From assembly GCF_016065055.1 (NCBI RefSeq), contig NZ_CP065856.1:3471836-3535835 (forward strand): a DNA stretch of 64,000 nt, written 5' to 3'. Below the pieces are notes generated by a model. That model saw nothing but the letters and a program-made list of their open reading frames with translations. It made no database searches and was not told the DNA's origin. Shown piece after piece: positions 19,550-28,578 of the stretch (position 1 is its first letter; the number at the start of each line of letters is the position of its first letter). Both the position numbers and the translations under genes were made by a program. This DNA comes from Halosimplex litoreum (lineage in GTDB: Archaea; Halobacteriota; Halobacteria; Halobacteriales; Haloarculaceae).

Positions 19550-20365
19550 ATGAGTTCGAACTTTCTCGAGGCGGACGTGGGTGCCGTTCTGGCGGGCGTC
19601 TTTCGGGACAGCAGCGGCGTCGTCTACGCGGTCAACCCGACACGCGAGACTATCTCCGAGCTGATATTCGGGCTCCACGAGGTCGAGGCGCGGCCGACGG
19701 TTCGGCTGCTCGCTCCCGGTGACCCGATCAAGGACGTGCTCGCGGACTTCGTCGTCGCGGGGCACGCCGCCGACCTCGTCGACGCCGGGACGCTCGAGTT
19801 GCGGGTGCTGGCGGACGCTCCCGAGGCGTCGCTGCTGGTGACGGAGTCTGCGGTCGTCTCGCTGGTCGTCGCCGACGAGCGCGTCGGCGGACTGACCACG
19901 ACGGACGACGCCTTCGTCGGTGACATGCGGGGGCGCTACGAGCGCGAGTGGGCCGACGCGGAGGCGTACTCGCTCCGGACGCCGCCGCTGTCGGCGGTCC
20001 GCGAGACACTCGCCGCCGACATCGGTGCCGACACGGCCGAGGACTTCGACGACCTGCTCGACTCGCTGGACGTCGCGAAGGGCGACGGCGAGGGGCTGGG
20101 CGAAGTCGCCATCGCCCTGCTGGTCGCTGCGCGCAACGGCCAGTTGCTCTACGATATGAGCAAGTGGGGCGAAGACGTGGGGCTGGCGAGCAAGGCCACC
20201 TTCTCGCGGATGAAGACCCGTCTCGAGGACAGCGAGGTCGTCACCACCGAGAAGGTGCCCATCGACGTGGGTCGGCCGCGTCTCCGGCTCCGGCTGGCCG
20301 AGGACCTGCGCGACCTCGACACGCCGGAGCTGGGAGCGGTCGCCCAGGATCGACTGGACGAGTGA
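19550..20365 (+). CDS. tbsP: transcriptional regulator TbsP
   Basis: A 271-residue protein matching the haloarchaeal TbsP family. The N-terminal half (VYAVNPTRETISELI, DPIKDVLADFVVA) is a predicted alpha/beta domain. The DNA-binding part is near residues 203-235 (YDMSKWGEDVGLASKATFSRMKTRLED) followed by a basic wing VDVGRPRLRLRL. In Haloferax volcanii TbsP works with TrmB on the gluconeogenic gapII gene. The upstream DNA is A/T-rich, with AAAATTAAGTG at 19511-19521, and contains short inverted stretches. A possible target in this window is the PEP carboxykinase gene, but no shared site was proven. Confidence 0.88.
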   Translation: MSSNFLEADVGAVLAGVFRDSSGVVYAVNPTRETISELIFGLHEVEARPTVRLLAPGDPIKDVLADFVVAGHAADLVDAGTLELRVLADAPEASLLVTESAVVSLVVADERVGGLTTTDDAFVGDMRGRYEREWADAEAYSLRTPPLSAVRETLAADIGADTAEDFDDLLDSLDVAKGDGEGLGEVAIALLVAARNGQLLYDMSKWGEDVGLASKATFSRMKTRLEDSEVVTTEKVPIDVGRPRLRLRLAEDLRDLDTPELGAVAQDRLDE

Positions 20366-20488
20366 CCGTCGCCGCGAGAGCGCCGCCCACTGAAGTGCCG
20401 AGGACCGACCCGCCCCGAAGGTCGCCGACGGCCGGTCACCGCTGACGAGTCCCCGGGCTTTTCTACCCGTCGCGCCCTCCGGGCTGGC

Positions 20489-22228
20489 ATGACAGTCGAA
20501 CTCGTCGGATCCGGCCCCGCTGCCGACGCGGTCGCGGCGGCGCTGGGCGACGCGGACGAACCGCTCGAACGGCCCGAGAGCGCGGCGTTCGATCCCGGGA
20601 CGCGACTCGCCGTGGTGGTCGACCGGGCGGGCGCGGCGACGTTCGAGCGAGCGAGCGACCGGGCGCGAGAGGCGGGCGTCCCCTGGCTCGCGGTCGAACT
20701 CGGCGGTGTCGGTGGCGTGCCGGTCGTCGACGCGTCCGTCGCGGCGTTCGACCCGGAGGGGGCCTGCTACCGGTGTCTCGCTGCACGCGTGGAGTCGAAC
20801 GTCGACGCCGACGCCGACCCGACCGCCGCGCCGGCCGACGCCACTGCTCGCTTCGCAGGCGCCGTCGCCGGCCGTCGCGCTACCCAGCTACTCGACCCCG
20901 CAGCGACCGACCCGCTCGGGACCGTAGTCGAACTCCCGCACACCGAACGCGAGTTCCTCCCGGTGCCGGCCTGTGACTGCGGCGAGGGCCGCGACCGCGT
21001 CCTCGACCGCGGCCACCTCGAACGGGACGTGGAGCGGTCGCTCTCGCGAGCCGAACGCGGCCTCGACGACCGCGTCGGCGTCGTCCAGCAGGTCGGCGAA
21101 GCCGAGTCCTACCCGGCGCCGTACTACCTCGCCCAGATCTGCGACACGAGCGCGTTCGCTGACGGCGCCGCCTCCAGACAGGCGGCCGGCGTCGACCCCG
21201 GCTGGGACGCCGCGTTCATGAAGGCGCTCGGCGAGGCCTACGAGCGCTACTGCGCCGGCGTCTATCGCGAGGGGGAGTTCAAGACCGCCGCAGCGACCGA
21301 TCTCGCCGACGCCGTCGCGCCCTCGGAGTTCGTTCGCCCCGAGAGCTGGGTCGGAGCCGAAGGCGGCGGGACCGATTCGGGCGGCGACCGCGCCGAGCGC
21401 CCGTGGGTCCGCGGGACGGACCTGGTCACGGAACAGCCCGTCTCCCTGCCCGCCGAGGCCGTCCACTACCCGCCGCCCGAGCGGACGATCCGCCCCGCCG
21501 TCACCACGGGACTCGGCCTCGGGAACTCCTCCGTCGAGGCGCTGCTGTCGGGGCTGTACGAGGTCGTCGAGCGCGATGCGACGACGATCGCCTGGTACTC
21601 CACGTTCGACCCGCTCGGTCTGGACGTGTCCGACCCCGGCTACGAGCGGTTGGCCGCCCGCGCCGGCGCCGAGGGACTCGACGCGACCGCACTCCTGCTC
21701 ACGCAGGACGTCGACGTACCCGTCGTCGCGGTCGCCGTCACCCACGAGGCGTGGCCGGAACTCGCACTCGGGACGGCCGCCCACCTCGACGCCGGCCGCG
21801 CCGCTCGCAACGCCCTCGCCGAAGCGGTCCAGAACTGGGTCGAACTCGACGGGATGGGTCGCGAGGGCGCCGCCGAGACCGACGGCGCTATCGGCCACTA
21901 CGCCGACCGCCCGGCCATCGTCGACGAGTTCGTCACCCCTGAGACGACCGTCGACGCCGCCTCCGTCGGACCGGCGACCGTCCCCGAGGGCGGCGCCCAC
22001 CTCGACGCCGTCCTCGACCGTGTCGTCAACGCCGGTTGCGCCGCGTACGCCGCCCGGACGACCACCAGAGACGTGCGACGGCTCGGTTTCGAGGCCGTCC
22101 GCGTCGTCGTCCCGAGCGCCCAACCGCTCTTTTTCGGCGACCCCTACTTCGGCGAGCGCGCCCGCTCGGTCCCCACCGACATGGGCTTCGAGCCCGCCCT
22201 CGACCGCGACCACCACCCCTATCCCTGA
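20489..22228 (+). CDS. YcaO-domain protein with N-terminal Cys-rich/ThiF-like region
   Basis: A 579-residue protein. The N-terminal 180 residues begin like a nucleotide-binding fold (TVELVGSGPAADAVAAALG) and hold Cys pairs CYRC (near 93-96) and CDC (near 162-164), probably a zinc site. The YcaO domain follows, with the ATP-binding stretches KALGEAYERYCAG, SSVEALLSGLYEVVERDATT and RNALAEAVQNWVE. YcaO enzymes activate a peptide backbone amide with ATP to make azoline or thioamide bonds. The chain ends DRDHHPYP, close to the proline-rich tail of azoline-forming YcaOs. No precursor peptide, TfuA or dehydrogenase lies nearby, so the target is unknown. Confidence 0.85.
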   Translation: MTVELVGSGPAADAVAAALGDADEPLERPESAAFDPGTRLAVVVDRAGAATFERASDRAREAGVPWLAVELGGVGGVPVVDASVAAFDPEGACYRCLAARVESNVDADADPTAAPADATARFAGAVAGRRATQLLDPAATDPLGTVVELPHTEREFLPVPACDCGEGRDRVLDRGHLERDVERSLSRAERGLDDRVGVVQQVGEAESYPAPYYLAQICDTSAFADGAASRQAAGVDPGWDAAFMKALGEAYERYCAGVYREGEFKTAAATDLADAVAPSEFVRPESWVGAEGGGTDSGGDRAERPWVRGTDLVTEQPVSLPAEAVHYPPPERTIRPAVTTGLGLGNSSVEALLSGLYEVVERDATTIAWYSTFDPLGLDVSDPGYERLAARAGAEGLDATALLLTQDVDVPVVAVAVTHEAWPELALGTAAHLDAGRAARNALAEAVQNWVELDGMGREGAAETDGAIGHYADRPAIVDEFVTPETTVDAASVGPATVPEGGAHLDAVLDRVVNAGCAAYAARTTTRDVRRLGFEAVRVVVPSAQPLFFGDPYFGERARSVPTDMGFEPALDRDHHPYP

Positions 22229-22405
22229 CGGGCCGCCAGCCGCTTCGAGTCCGTCCGCTGCCCCGATTTATTGTACCCCGCCCAGGACGCGGAATATGCA
22301 ACGAAAACGACTAATACGAGGATTTATGTCGGCGGGTGGGCATAGTTGACACGGAACCTGGCGTCGCTTCTGCAGGCCCGAAGCGGACCGTCAGAGGAGT
22401 GCATC

Positions 22406-22561
22406 ATGGTATCCGAGTTCGACCTCCCGTGTACAGACTGCGACCGAGAACTGGTGCGGACGAGCGTGGCGTCGCCCGCGACGGGCGGCGAGGTGACCGT
22501 GGCCGAGTGCCCGACCTGCGGCAGTCGCTACTACCCGGAGTCGGCGCTCGAAACGGTCTGA
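22406..22561 (+). CDS. small CPxCG-type zinc finger protein
   Basis: A 51-residue protein with two Cys pairs, CTDC (near 9-12) and CPTC (near 35-38), spaced as in haloarchaeal one-domain zinc finger proteins. The ATG at 22406 is preceded by GAGGAGT, a good ribosome-binding sequence 6-10 bases upstream, so a longer frame from 22346 is less likely. Role unknown; such proteins often affect stress and motility phenotypes. It sits between the YcaO gene and the convergent DUF63 gene. Confidence 0.8.
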   Translation: MVSEFDLPCTDCDRELVRTSVASPATGGEVTVAECPTCGSRYYPESALETV

Positions 22562-22638
22562 CGGTCGGGATTCTCCGTCGGCTTTCGACGTACCCAGGAG
22601 CGGCCGGGCCGGCCCGTCGGCGACCCGACGGCCGCCGC

Positions 22639-23772
22639 TCAGATCGCGAACGTCACTCGGAGGATGTCCCGGGTGCCCGGGCCGAGCCCGACGGCCGCGG
22701 CCGCGACGAGCAAGAGCACGGCGTAGCGCGGGCTCTCCTCGAAGATCCGCTCGTCGAACAGCCACACGATCCCCAGGGCGACGGCGAGTTTCACGAACAG
22801 GAACGGCCAGGAGGTCCCGACGACGGCCGACAGCGACGCCGGCTGAAGCGCCTCGGTGACGTCGATGATCGCCCGGTTGGCGACGTGTTTCGCTCCGTAG
22901 GCGTCGATGGGGTGACCCAGCTCGGGCAGCCAGTCGGCGGCGACGACGTTGGCCACGCCGTCGATGGCGTGCGCCCAGAGGATCCCCAGTCCGACGATCC
23001 CCGTCCCCGCGTTGATCGCGGGCTCGTAGCGGTCGGCGCCGACGTACAGGAGGTAGGCGAGCACGGACGCAAGTCCCACGTCGACGAGCAGGATCTGCGG
23101 ATAGAAGGAGACGTACTCGCGGGTGAACGCGACGACGAAGAGGTACCCGAGCGTGAGCGCGAGGACCCCGATCCCGAACCCGGCCAGCGCCCGGTAGCGG
23201 TTCCGAACCAGCTCCCGAGCTTCGAGCCACATGCTCGCCAGCAGCGCCGCGAGGGTGATCAGGAACACCGTCACGTAGATGATCGGGCTGATGAACAGTA
23301 CGTTCAGCGGATAGCTGACGACCGGCTCGACGCCGGCCGCGACCGCGGCGTCGGTCGCGTCCTCGACGACCCGGACGGCGCCGCCGAACAGCATGAACGG
23401 GACCAGCGAGAGGAACAGTCGTTTGTCCCCGCCCACGTCCAGCCGGTCGAGCAGCAGGTAGACGCCGCCGAGCATGAACACCAGCACGGCCATGTAGCCG
23501 AACGTCGAGACGGTCGTGTAGCCGGTCTCGGCGACGACGCCGGTCGCGGCCCGACAGGCAGCGCTGCTCCCGAGCAGTTCGATCCCGTCGCCGGTCAGGA
23601 CGGCACAGCGGGCGTTGTTGGCGTCCGAGTAGATCGGTCCCCAGAAGTACCGCCAGACGAACTGGTCGTAGACCTGCCGGGTGGCGACGAGGGACCCGAC
23701 CGCGAGCGCCGCCACGAGCGCGACGAACGCCCCCAGCCAGGTCCGCTCGGTCAGCACCTGCTCGTTCTCCAT
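22639..23772 (-). CDS. DUF63 family membrane protein
   Basis: A 377-residue protein with about nine to ten hydrophobic segments spread over the whole length. Typical family elements are the N-terminal segment, a large first loop with two Cys (RCAVL and AACRA), KRLFLSLVPFMLFGGAVRVVEDA and HAIDGVANVV. DUF63 has no known function. The ATG at 23772 starts MENEQVLTERTWLG, just before the first segment. Gene orientation is away from the IMPase promoter; 197 bases of non-coding DNA separate the two. Confidence 0.85.
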   Translation of the reverse strand: MENEQVLTERTWLGAFVALVAALAVGSLVATRQVYDQFVWRYFWGPIYSDANNARCAVLTGDGIELLGSSAACRAATGVVAETGYTTVSTFGYMAVLVFMLGGVYLLLDRLDVGGDKRLFLSLVPFMLFGGAVRVVEDATDAAVAAGVEPVVSYPLNVLFISPIIYVTVFLITLAALLASMWLEARELVRNRYRALAGFGIGVLALTLGYLFVVAFTREYVSFYPQILLVDVGLASVLAYLLYVGADRYEPAINAGTGIVGLGILWAHAIDGVANVVAADWLPELGHPIDAYGAKHVANRAIIDVTEALQPASLSAVVGTSWPFLFVKLAVALGIVWLFDERIFEESPRYAVLLLVAAAAVGLGPGTRDILRVTFAI

Positions 23773-23969
23773 GGCCGGTATCCCGCGCGTCTCGCTGTTT
23801 AGCCTTCCGGTGCGAGGTCGACCGCAGGGAGACCTCGAAGCGAGCGGCGGAGCCGCGAGCCGCGTGGCCGAGCGCAGCGAGGCCACGGACCTGACGAGCT
23901 GGGAACGAAGCGACCCACGAGATACGTCGGCGAGCGGACGACACGACCACCGGCACGCCGGCCGACCCG

Positions 23970-24800
23970 CTACACCGACTCGGCCGCCCGCGCGACCTCG
24001 CAGACCGCTTCGTGAGCCTCCCCGTTGCTCGCGACGACCCCCTCGCTGTCCCGGGTCCACGGCTCGCCGGCCAGGTCGGTGACCGTTCCGCCGGCCCGCC
24101 GGACGAGGTGGATCCCGGCCAGCGAGTCCCACGGATCGGGCGTGTACGTCGAGAACGCAGCGTCGAGTTCGCCGCTCGCGACGAACGACAGCGTCGCCTG
24201 CATGCTCCCGAACCGCCGGAAATCACCCAGATCGTCGATCACTGCCTCGGCGATGGCTCCCAGCTCGTCACCCGCCCCGCGCTCGAAGCGGCCGACGGGC
24301 GCGACCGCGAACGTCTCCGGGTCGGTCCGGTCGCTGACCGACAGCGCCGACCCGTTCCGGGTTCCCGTCTCGGCCCCTGCGGCGTACATGTCCTCGGTCG
24401 CCGGCAGGTAGACGGCCGCCGCAGCTAGATCCCCGTCGGCCACCGCCGCGACCGCGGTCCCCCAGGTACGCAGCCCGCGCGCGAAGTTCGCCGTCCCGTC
24501 GATCGGGTCGACGACCCACGTGTCACCGGTTTCGGGAACCGCCGACAGGATCTCCGTCTCCTCGCCGGCCGGCCCCATCGGCACCGCCTCCTCTTCGCCC
24601 ACGACCGCGTCGTTCGGGAACTCCGCGCGCAGCGTCGAGACGACCTGCCGCTGGGCGTCTCTGTCGGATTCGGTCACCAGGTCGTTCTTGTCCGCCTTCG
24701 TCTCGACGGCCAGGTCCCCGCGGAACGCCTGCCGAGCGACGGCGCCGCCCGCCCGCGCCGCCCGCTCGGCCACCGCCACTCGCCTGTGTGCGTCTGTCAC
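23970..24800 (-). CDS. inositol monophosphatase/fructose-1,6-bisphosphatase family enzyme
   Basis: A 276-residue Mg-dependent phosphatase. Metal ligands lie in GEEEAV (residues 68-73), WVVDPIDGTANFARG (Asp98 and Asp101) and DPWDSLAGIHLVR (near 221-233). The archaeal family often acts on both inositol phosphate and fructose-1,6-bisphosphate, so a gluconeogenic role is possible. Length and motifs are complete. It is a single gene between DUF63 and the moeA pair. Confidence 0.92.
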   Translation of the reverse strand: MTDAHRRVAVAERAARAGGAVARQAFRGDLAVETKADKNDLVTESDRDAQRQVVSTLRAEFPNDAVVGEEEAVPMGPAGEETEILSAVPETGDTWVVDPIDGTANFARGLRTWGTAVAAVADGDLAAAAVYLPATEDMYAAGAETGTRNGSALSVSDRTDPETFAVAPVGRFERGAGDELGAIAEAVIDDLGDFRRFGSMQATLSFVASGELDAAFSTYTPDPWDSLAGIHLVRRAGGTVTDLAGEPWTRDSEGVVASNGEAHEAVCEVARAAESV

Positions 24801-24858
24801 GGTTCGGTGTCCGCGCTCCGCGGAAAAAGGGGCTGTGGTACCGTCGTCCGCCCGACCC

Positions 24859-26832
24859 TCACCGGGACTCGAACCCGTCGAGCCCGTCCACCAGCGGGGA
24901 GACGTCTTCCAGCAGTCCGTCCAGTTCCCGCACGCTCGGCTTCTCCAGTCGGTCGGGGTTTGCCAGCACCCGGACGGACTGGGAGCCGACGGGGACGAAG
25001 CCGAGCCCCAGTTTCGCGGCCGTCGCGCGCAGTCCCAGCCCCGCGTCGGCGTCGCCGGCGGCTACGGACCTGGCGGGACTCTCGAAGGCTCGCGCGGCGC
25101 GGTCGAACCCCGAGACCGACTCCGTGACCGTCCGCCGCTCGACGCCGCGGTCGTCGGCCAGGTCGGCCAGCGCGTTCGAGAGGTTCGTCCGCAGTCCCGA
25201 CTCGGTGCCGCGGTTGACGAACGACAGGTCCCTGTCGACGAGGTCGGCGAGCCCCGTCACGCCCGCCGGGTTGCCGGCGGGGACGACCAGGCCCCACTCG
25301 CGGGACCAGCCGCCCAGGTCCGTCGCGTCGGCGACGCCCTCCGCGTCGGCGTCGTACGGGCCGGCGACGACGGCCACGTCGGGCAGACGGTCGCGCAACT
25401 CTCGGAGTCCGCCCCTCGAACCGCGAGCGAGGTACCGCGGCCGCTCCAGGCGGTCCAGAGCCCGCGAGAGCGCGGGGTCGTCCTCGCCGACGCCCAGCAG
25501 CGTCGGCGGGCGCACTTCCGGCGAGAACAGGTCGACGGTCACACTCTCGCCGGCCGAGAGACGGTTCCTGTCGGCGGGCACGTCGACGACGCCGTCGGCC
25601 GCGGTGAGCGTCGTCGTCGCGCCGCTGCCCTTGTCGACGGGGTAGACGAGCGTCTCGCCCGCCTCGTCCTCGATTAGCCCGACCGCGAGCAGGCGCCGGC
25701 GCCCCTCCTCGGTGCGCTCGGTGACGGCCATCTCCCCGTCGATACGGGCGGTTCGCGACTCGGGGAGCCCCGCGGACGACCGGATCGCCGGCGCGACGAA
25801 CGTGCGGAAGATGGTCAGCGCCGACACCGGGTAGCCCGGCAGGCCGACGTAGGCGGCGCCGTCTCCCCTCGTCTCACCGCTCTCGTCGCTCGCACCGGAT
25901 CCGCCGCCGATCCGGCCGACGAGCATCGGTTTCCCGGGCTTGATCGCGACGCCGTGCAACAGGAGTTCGCCCCGGTCTTCGACGACGCGATACACCACGT
26001 CGACGGCGCTGGCGCTGGTCGACCCCGAGGTCAACACCAGATCGCAGTCGGCGGCCGCGTCGAGGAGCGTCTCCTCCATGGCGTCCATGTCGTCGCCGAC
26101 GTGGGGGTAGACGACCGGGTCGCCGCCGGCCTCCTCCACGGCGGTCGCCACGGCGTAGCTGTTCACGTCGTGGATCTGGCCCGCTCGGTGGTCGAGGTCG
26201 CCACCGGGACGGACGAGCTCGTCACCGGTCGAGACGATGGCGACCCGCGGTGTCGCCCGGACCGGCACCTCGTCGACGCCCAGCGCCGACAGCAGTCCGA
26301 TCTCCCGAGGCGTCAGACCGGTTCCGGGACCGAGAGCGCGTTCGCCCGCTGCGATGTCCGCGCCGGCGAGCATGACGTTCTCGCCGGGCGTGACTGCGGT
26401 TTCGATGCGCACGTGGCGGTTCGCGTCGGAGTCATCTTCCCCCTCGTCCGGCGCTATCTCTTCGGTGCGCTCGACGATCACGACGGCGTCGGCGCCCTCG
26501 GGCACGACGGCGCCGGTCGATATCTCGACCGCCTGGCCGTCGTCGAGCGCCACGCCAGGCGTCTCGCCGGCGTGGACGCTCCCGACGACGGGGAGCGTAA
26601 CGGGCTCCGAGTCGGCACCGTAGGTATCCGACGCTCGCACTGCGTAGCCGTCCATCGCGGCGCGGTCGAACCCGGGCACGTCGAGCGCCGCGTCGATCCG
26701 CTCGGCGAGGACCCGACCGCGAGCGTCTTCGAGCGGGACGCGCTCGGTCCCCGGCGACAGGTCCAGGGAGGCGACGACTTCACGGGCCCGCTCGGGGTCG
26801 GCCAGGTCGCGGAACTCCTTGCGCTCGCTCAT
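24859..26832 (-). CDS. moeA: molybdopterin molybdenumtransferase MoeA with C-terminal PBP-like domain
   Basis: A 657-residue fusion. The MoeA part (residues 1-410) inserts molybdate into adenylated molybdopterin; it has PGFDRAAMDGYAVRASDT, VPEGADAVVIVE, the STGDELV and LTSGSTSAS blocks and GLPGYPVSALTIFRTF. The C-terminal part (about 430-657) has RGSRGGLRELRDRLPDVAVVAGP and LSFVNRGTESGLRTNLSNAL, like the molybdate-regulated substrate-binding domain seen in archaeal MoeA fusions. The ATG at 26832 overlaps the stop of the upstream moeA paralogue by four bases, and the next in-frame ATG upstream would lengthen the overlap. Confidence 0.93.
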   Translation of the reverse strand: MSERKEFRDLADPERAREVVASLDLSPGTERVPLEDARGRVLAERIDAALDVPGFDRAAMDGYAVRASDTYGADSEPVTLPVVGSVHAGETPGVALDDGQAVEISTGAVVPEGADAVVIVERTEEIAPDEGEDDSDANRHVRIETAVTPGENVMLAGADIAAGERALGPGTGLTPREIGLLSALGVDEVPVRATPRVAIVSTGDELVRPGGDLDHRAGQIHDVNSYAVATAVEEAGGDPVVYPHVGDDMDAMEETLLDAAADCDLVLTSGSTSASAVDVVYRVVEDRGELLLHGVAIKPGKPMLVGRIGGGSGASDESGETRGDGAAYVGLPGYPVSALTIFRTFVAPAIRSSAGLPESRTARIDGEMAVTERTEEGRRRLLAVGLIEDEAGETLVYPVDKGSGATTTLTAADGVVDVPADRNRLSAGESVTVDLFSPEVRPPTLLGVGEDDPALSRALDRLERPRYLARGSRGGLRELRDRLPDVAVVAGPYDADAEGVADATDLGGWSREWGLVVPAGNPAGVTGLADLVDRDLSFVNRGTESGLRTNLSNALADLADDRGVERRTVTESVSGFDRAARAFESPARSVAAGDADAGLGLRATAAKLGLGFVPVGSQSVRVLANPDRLEKPSVRELDGLLEDVSPLVDGLDGFESR

Positions 26833-28085
26833 ATCGACGCCTCCCACCGCTCGACGGAAACCGTTTCGCCCGCGGCCAGCCGTCCACGTTCGGGTTCGAC
26901 CGCCACCCAGCCGTCGGCCCGCGCCAGCGTCGACAGCGGTTCGTCCGCCACCGGGCGAGCGGTCGGCACCGCCGTCCCCCTGCGGTCGCCCTCGAGCGCC
27001 ACCGGATGGACCGATTCGATCCCGCGCTCGCTCTCGACCGGAGCGCCGAGTTCGGCCCCGAGGGTCCGCGGTTCGGGCGGTTCGCGGCCGGCGAGCCGGG
27101 CGACCGCCGGGGCGACCAGTCGCGTCGTCGCGACGAACGCCGCGACGGGGTCGCCGGGGACGGAGAGGACGGGCCGCTCGCGGACGACGCTCAACGCGGT
27201 CGTCCCTGCGGGATCGGCGGCGACGCCGTCGACGAGCACCTCACCCAACCGCTCGACCACACCGACGATCCGGTCGGACTCGCCGGCGCCGGTCCCGCCG
27301 ACCGTCACGATCAGGTCCTTTGTCAGGTCGCGCTCGACGGCCGGCCTGAGGGCGTAGGACTCCGACTCCACCGGGTCTCGAAGCACCACCTTCCCGCCAG
27401 CCCGCTCGACGAACTCGGCGACGGTCGTCCCGTCGGTCTCGACGACTTCGCCGGGGTCGGGGTCGCCGCCGGTCAGACCGCCGCCGACCGGGACGATCCC
27501 GACCGTCGGCCGCTGGCAGACCTCGAGGCGCGTTCGCCCGACAGCGGTACAGAGCGCCGGGTCCGACGGACCGACCCGGTCGCCCGCGACCAGGACCGCT
27601 TCGTCGACCGCGACGTCCGCACCGGCCGCGCGAACACCCTCGCTCGGTTCGACGGGAGCGGTGACGGTCAGTTCGGTGTCGGCCACGGTCGAGAGGCCCG
27701 TCCCCGGCGCGTCGACCGCCTCGAGGGCGACGACTGCGTCGGCGCCCTCCGGCAGCGGCCGACCGGCGTCGACTCGGATTCCGTCCCCGGGTTCGATGCC
27801 GGCGGCCGTCCCGTCGTCGGGGCGCTCGGCGAGCGAGAGCGCGACGGGGTCGCGGTCGGTCGTGCCCTCGGTGTCGGCGGCGCGAACGGCGACGCCGTCG
27901 CGGGCGGCCTGATCGAAGCCGGGAACGGGGCGGCGGGCGACGACGGGCGCGGCGACCGTGCGGTCGACGGCGGTGCTGACCGGCAGCGTCTCGGTCCGGT
28001 CGATCGGGGAGACGAGTTCGTCGAGGCGCTCGCGGACGGTCGCGAGCGCGGGTGGGTCCGCCGTCGTCCGGCGTCGTTCGTCCAT
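26829..28085 (-). CDS. second, divergent MoeA-like protein
   Basis: A 418-residue MoeA paralogue. The family order is kept: VPGFDQAARDGVAVRAADT near residues 60-78, LPEGADAVVALE, a molybdopterin-binding-like domain with VGIVPVGGG, and a C-terminal small beta domain. Several conserved residues have changed: DGY is DGV, and the usual TTGGVS-type loop is TVGGTGAG. It may have a different metal or cofactor specificity, or regulate the partner. It is first in a two-gene operon with the fused moeA. The ATG at 28085 follows AAATAAG on the minus strand by about 22 bases. Confidence 0.85.
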   Translation of the reverse strand: MDERRRTTADPPALATVRERLDELVSPIDRTETLPVSTAVDRTVAAPVVARRPVPGFDQAARDGVAVRAADTEGTTDRDPVALSLAERPDDGTAAGIEPGDGIRVDAGRPLPEGADAVVALEAVDAPGTGLSTVADTELTVTAPVEPSEGVRAAGADVAVDEAVLVAGDRVGPSDPALCTAVGRTRLEVCQRPTVGIVPVGGGLTGGDPDPGEVVETDGTTVAEFVERAGGKVVLRDPVESESYALRPAVERDLTKDLIVTVGGTGAGESDRIVGVVERLGEVLVDGVAADPAGTTALSVVRERPVLSVPGDPVAAFVATTRLVAPAVARLAGREPPEPRTLGAELGAPVESERGIESVHPVALEGDRRGTAVPTARPVADEPLSTLARADGWVAVEPERGRLAAGETVSVERWEASI

Positions 28086-28216
28086 ACCCGAGGTTTCGGC
28101 GCGCGGCAAATAAGCGGTCGGACGTCGCCGTGGCGGTCGGTCGCCGACGGTCGACCCGCCGCGGTCGGGCGGGTGCGACCGCGGGGTTTAACGCCGTCGC
28201 ATCCTTAGCCACGGTT

Positions 28217-28570
28217 ATGTCAACGTTGCGTGATGCGCTCCGAGACCTGCCCGACGCGGTGTTCGCGGACGTGTTGGAGAGCGACGACGCGTACCTGCTG
28301 GTGCTGGACCTGCCGGGCGCGGCCGAGGCGACGGTCGACGCGGCGGTCGAAGGCAGTCGGCTGCGCATCGAGGCGCGCCGCGAGAAGGACGTGCCCGCCG
28401 ACTTCGACTACGTCTCGGAGGAGCGCTCGCTGTTTCTCGACGTCGAACTGCCGCTCCCGCCGGGCGTGACCGGCGCGGGCGCCGCCGGCTCCATCGACCG
28501 GGGCGTCCTCGAACTCGAACTGCCGAAGGCGGAGGCCGCGCCGGAGACACAGATCCCGATCGACGAGTAG
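28217..28570 (+). CDS. Hsp20/alpha-crystallin family chaperone
   Basis: A 117-residue small heat-shock-like protein. The alpha-crystallin domain runs from about residue 20 to 105, with YLLVLDLPGAAEATVDAAVEG, FDYVSEERSLFLDVELPLP and the closing GVLELELPKA. The C-terminal QIPI may serve as the I-x-I type tail that links subunits. The ATG at 28217 begins MSTLRDALRDLPD; a longer upstream frame is Arg-rich and not coding. Eight bases separate it from the UbiB-kinase gene, so the two are likely one operon. Confidence 0.88.
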   Translation: MSTLRDALRDLPDAVFADVLESDDAYLLVLDLPGAAEATVDAAVEGSRLRIEARREKDVPADFDYVSEERSLFLDVELPLPPGVTGAGAAGSIDRGVLELELPKAEAAPETQIPIDE

Positions 28571-28578
28571 CCATTCAC

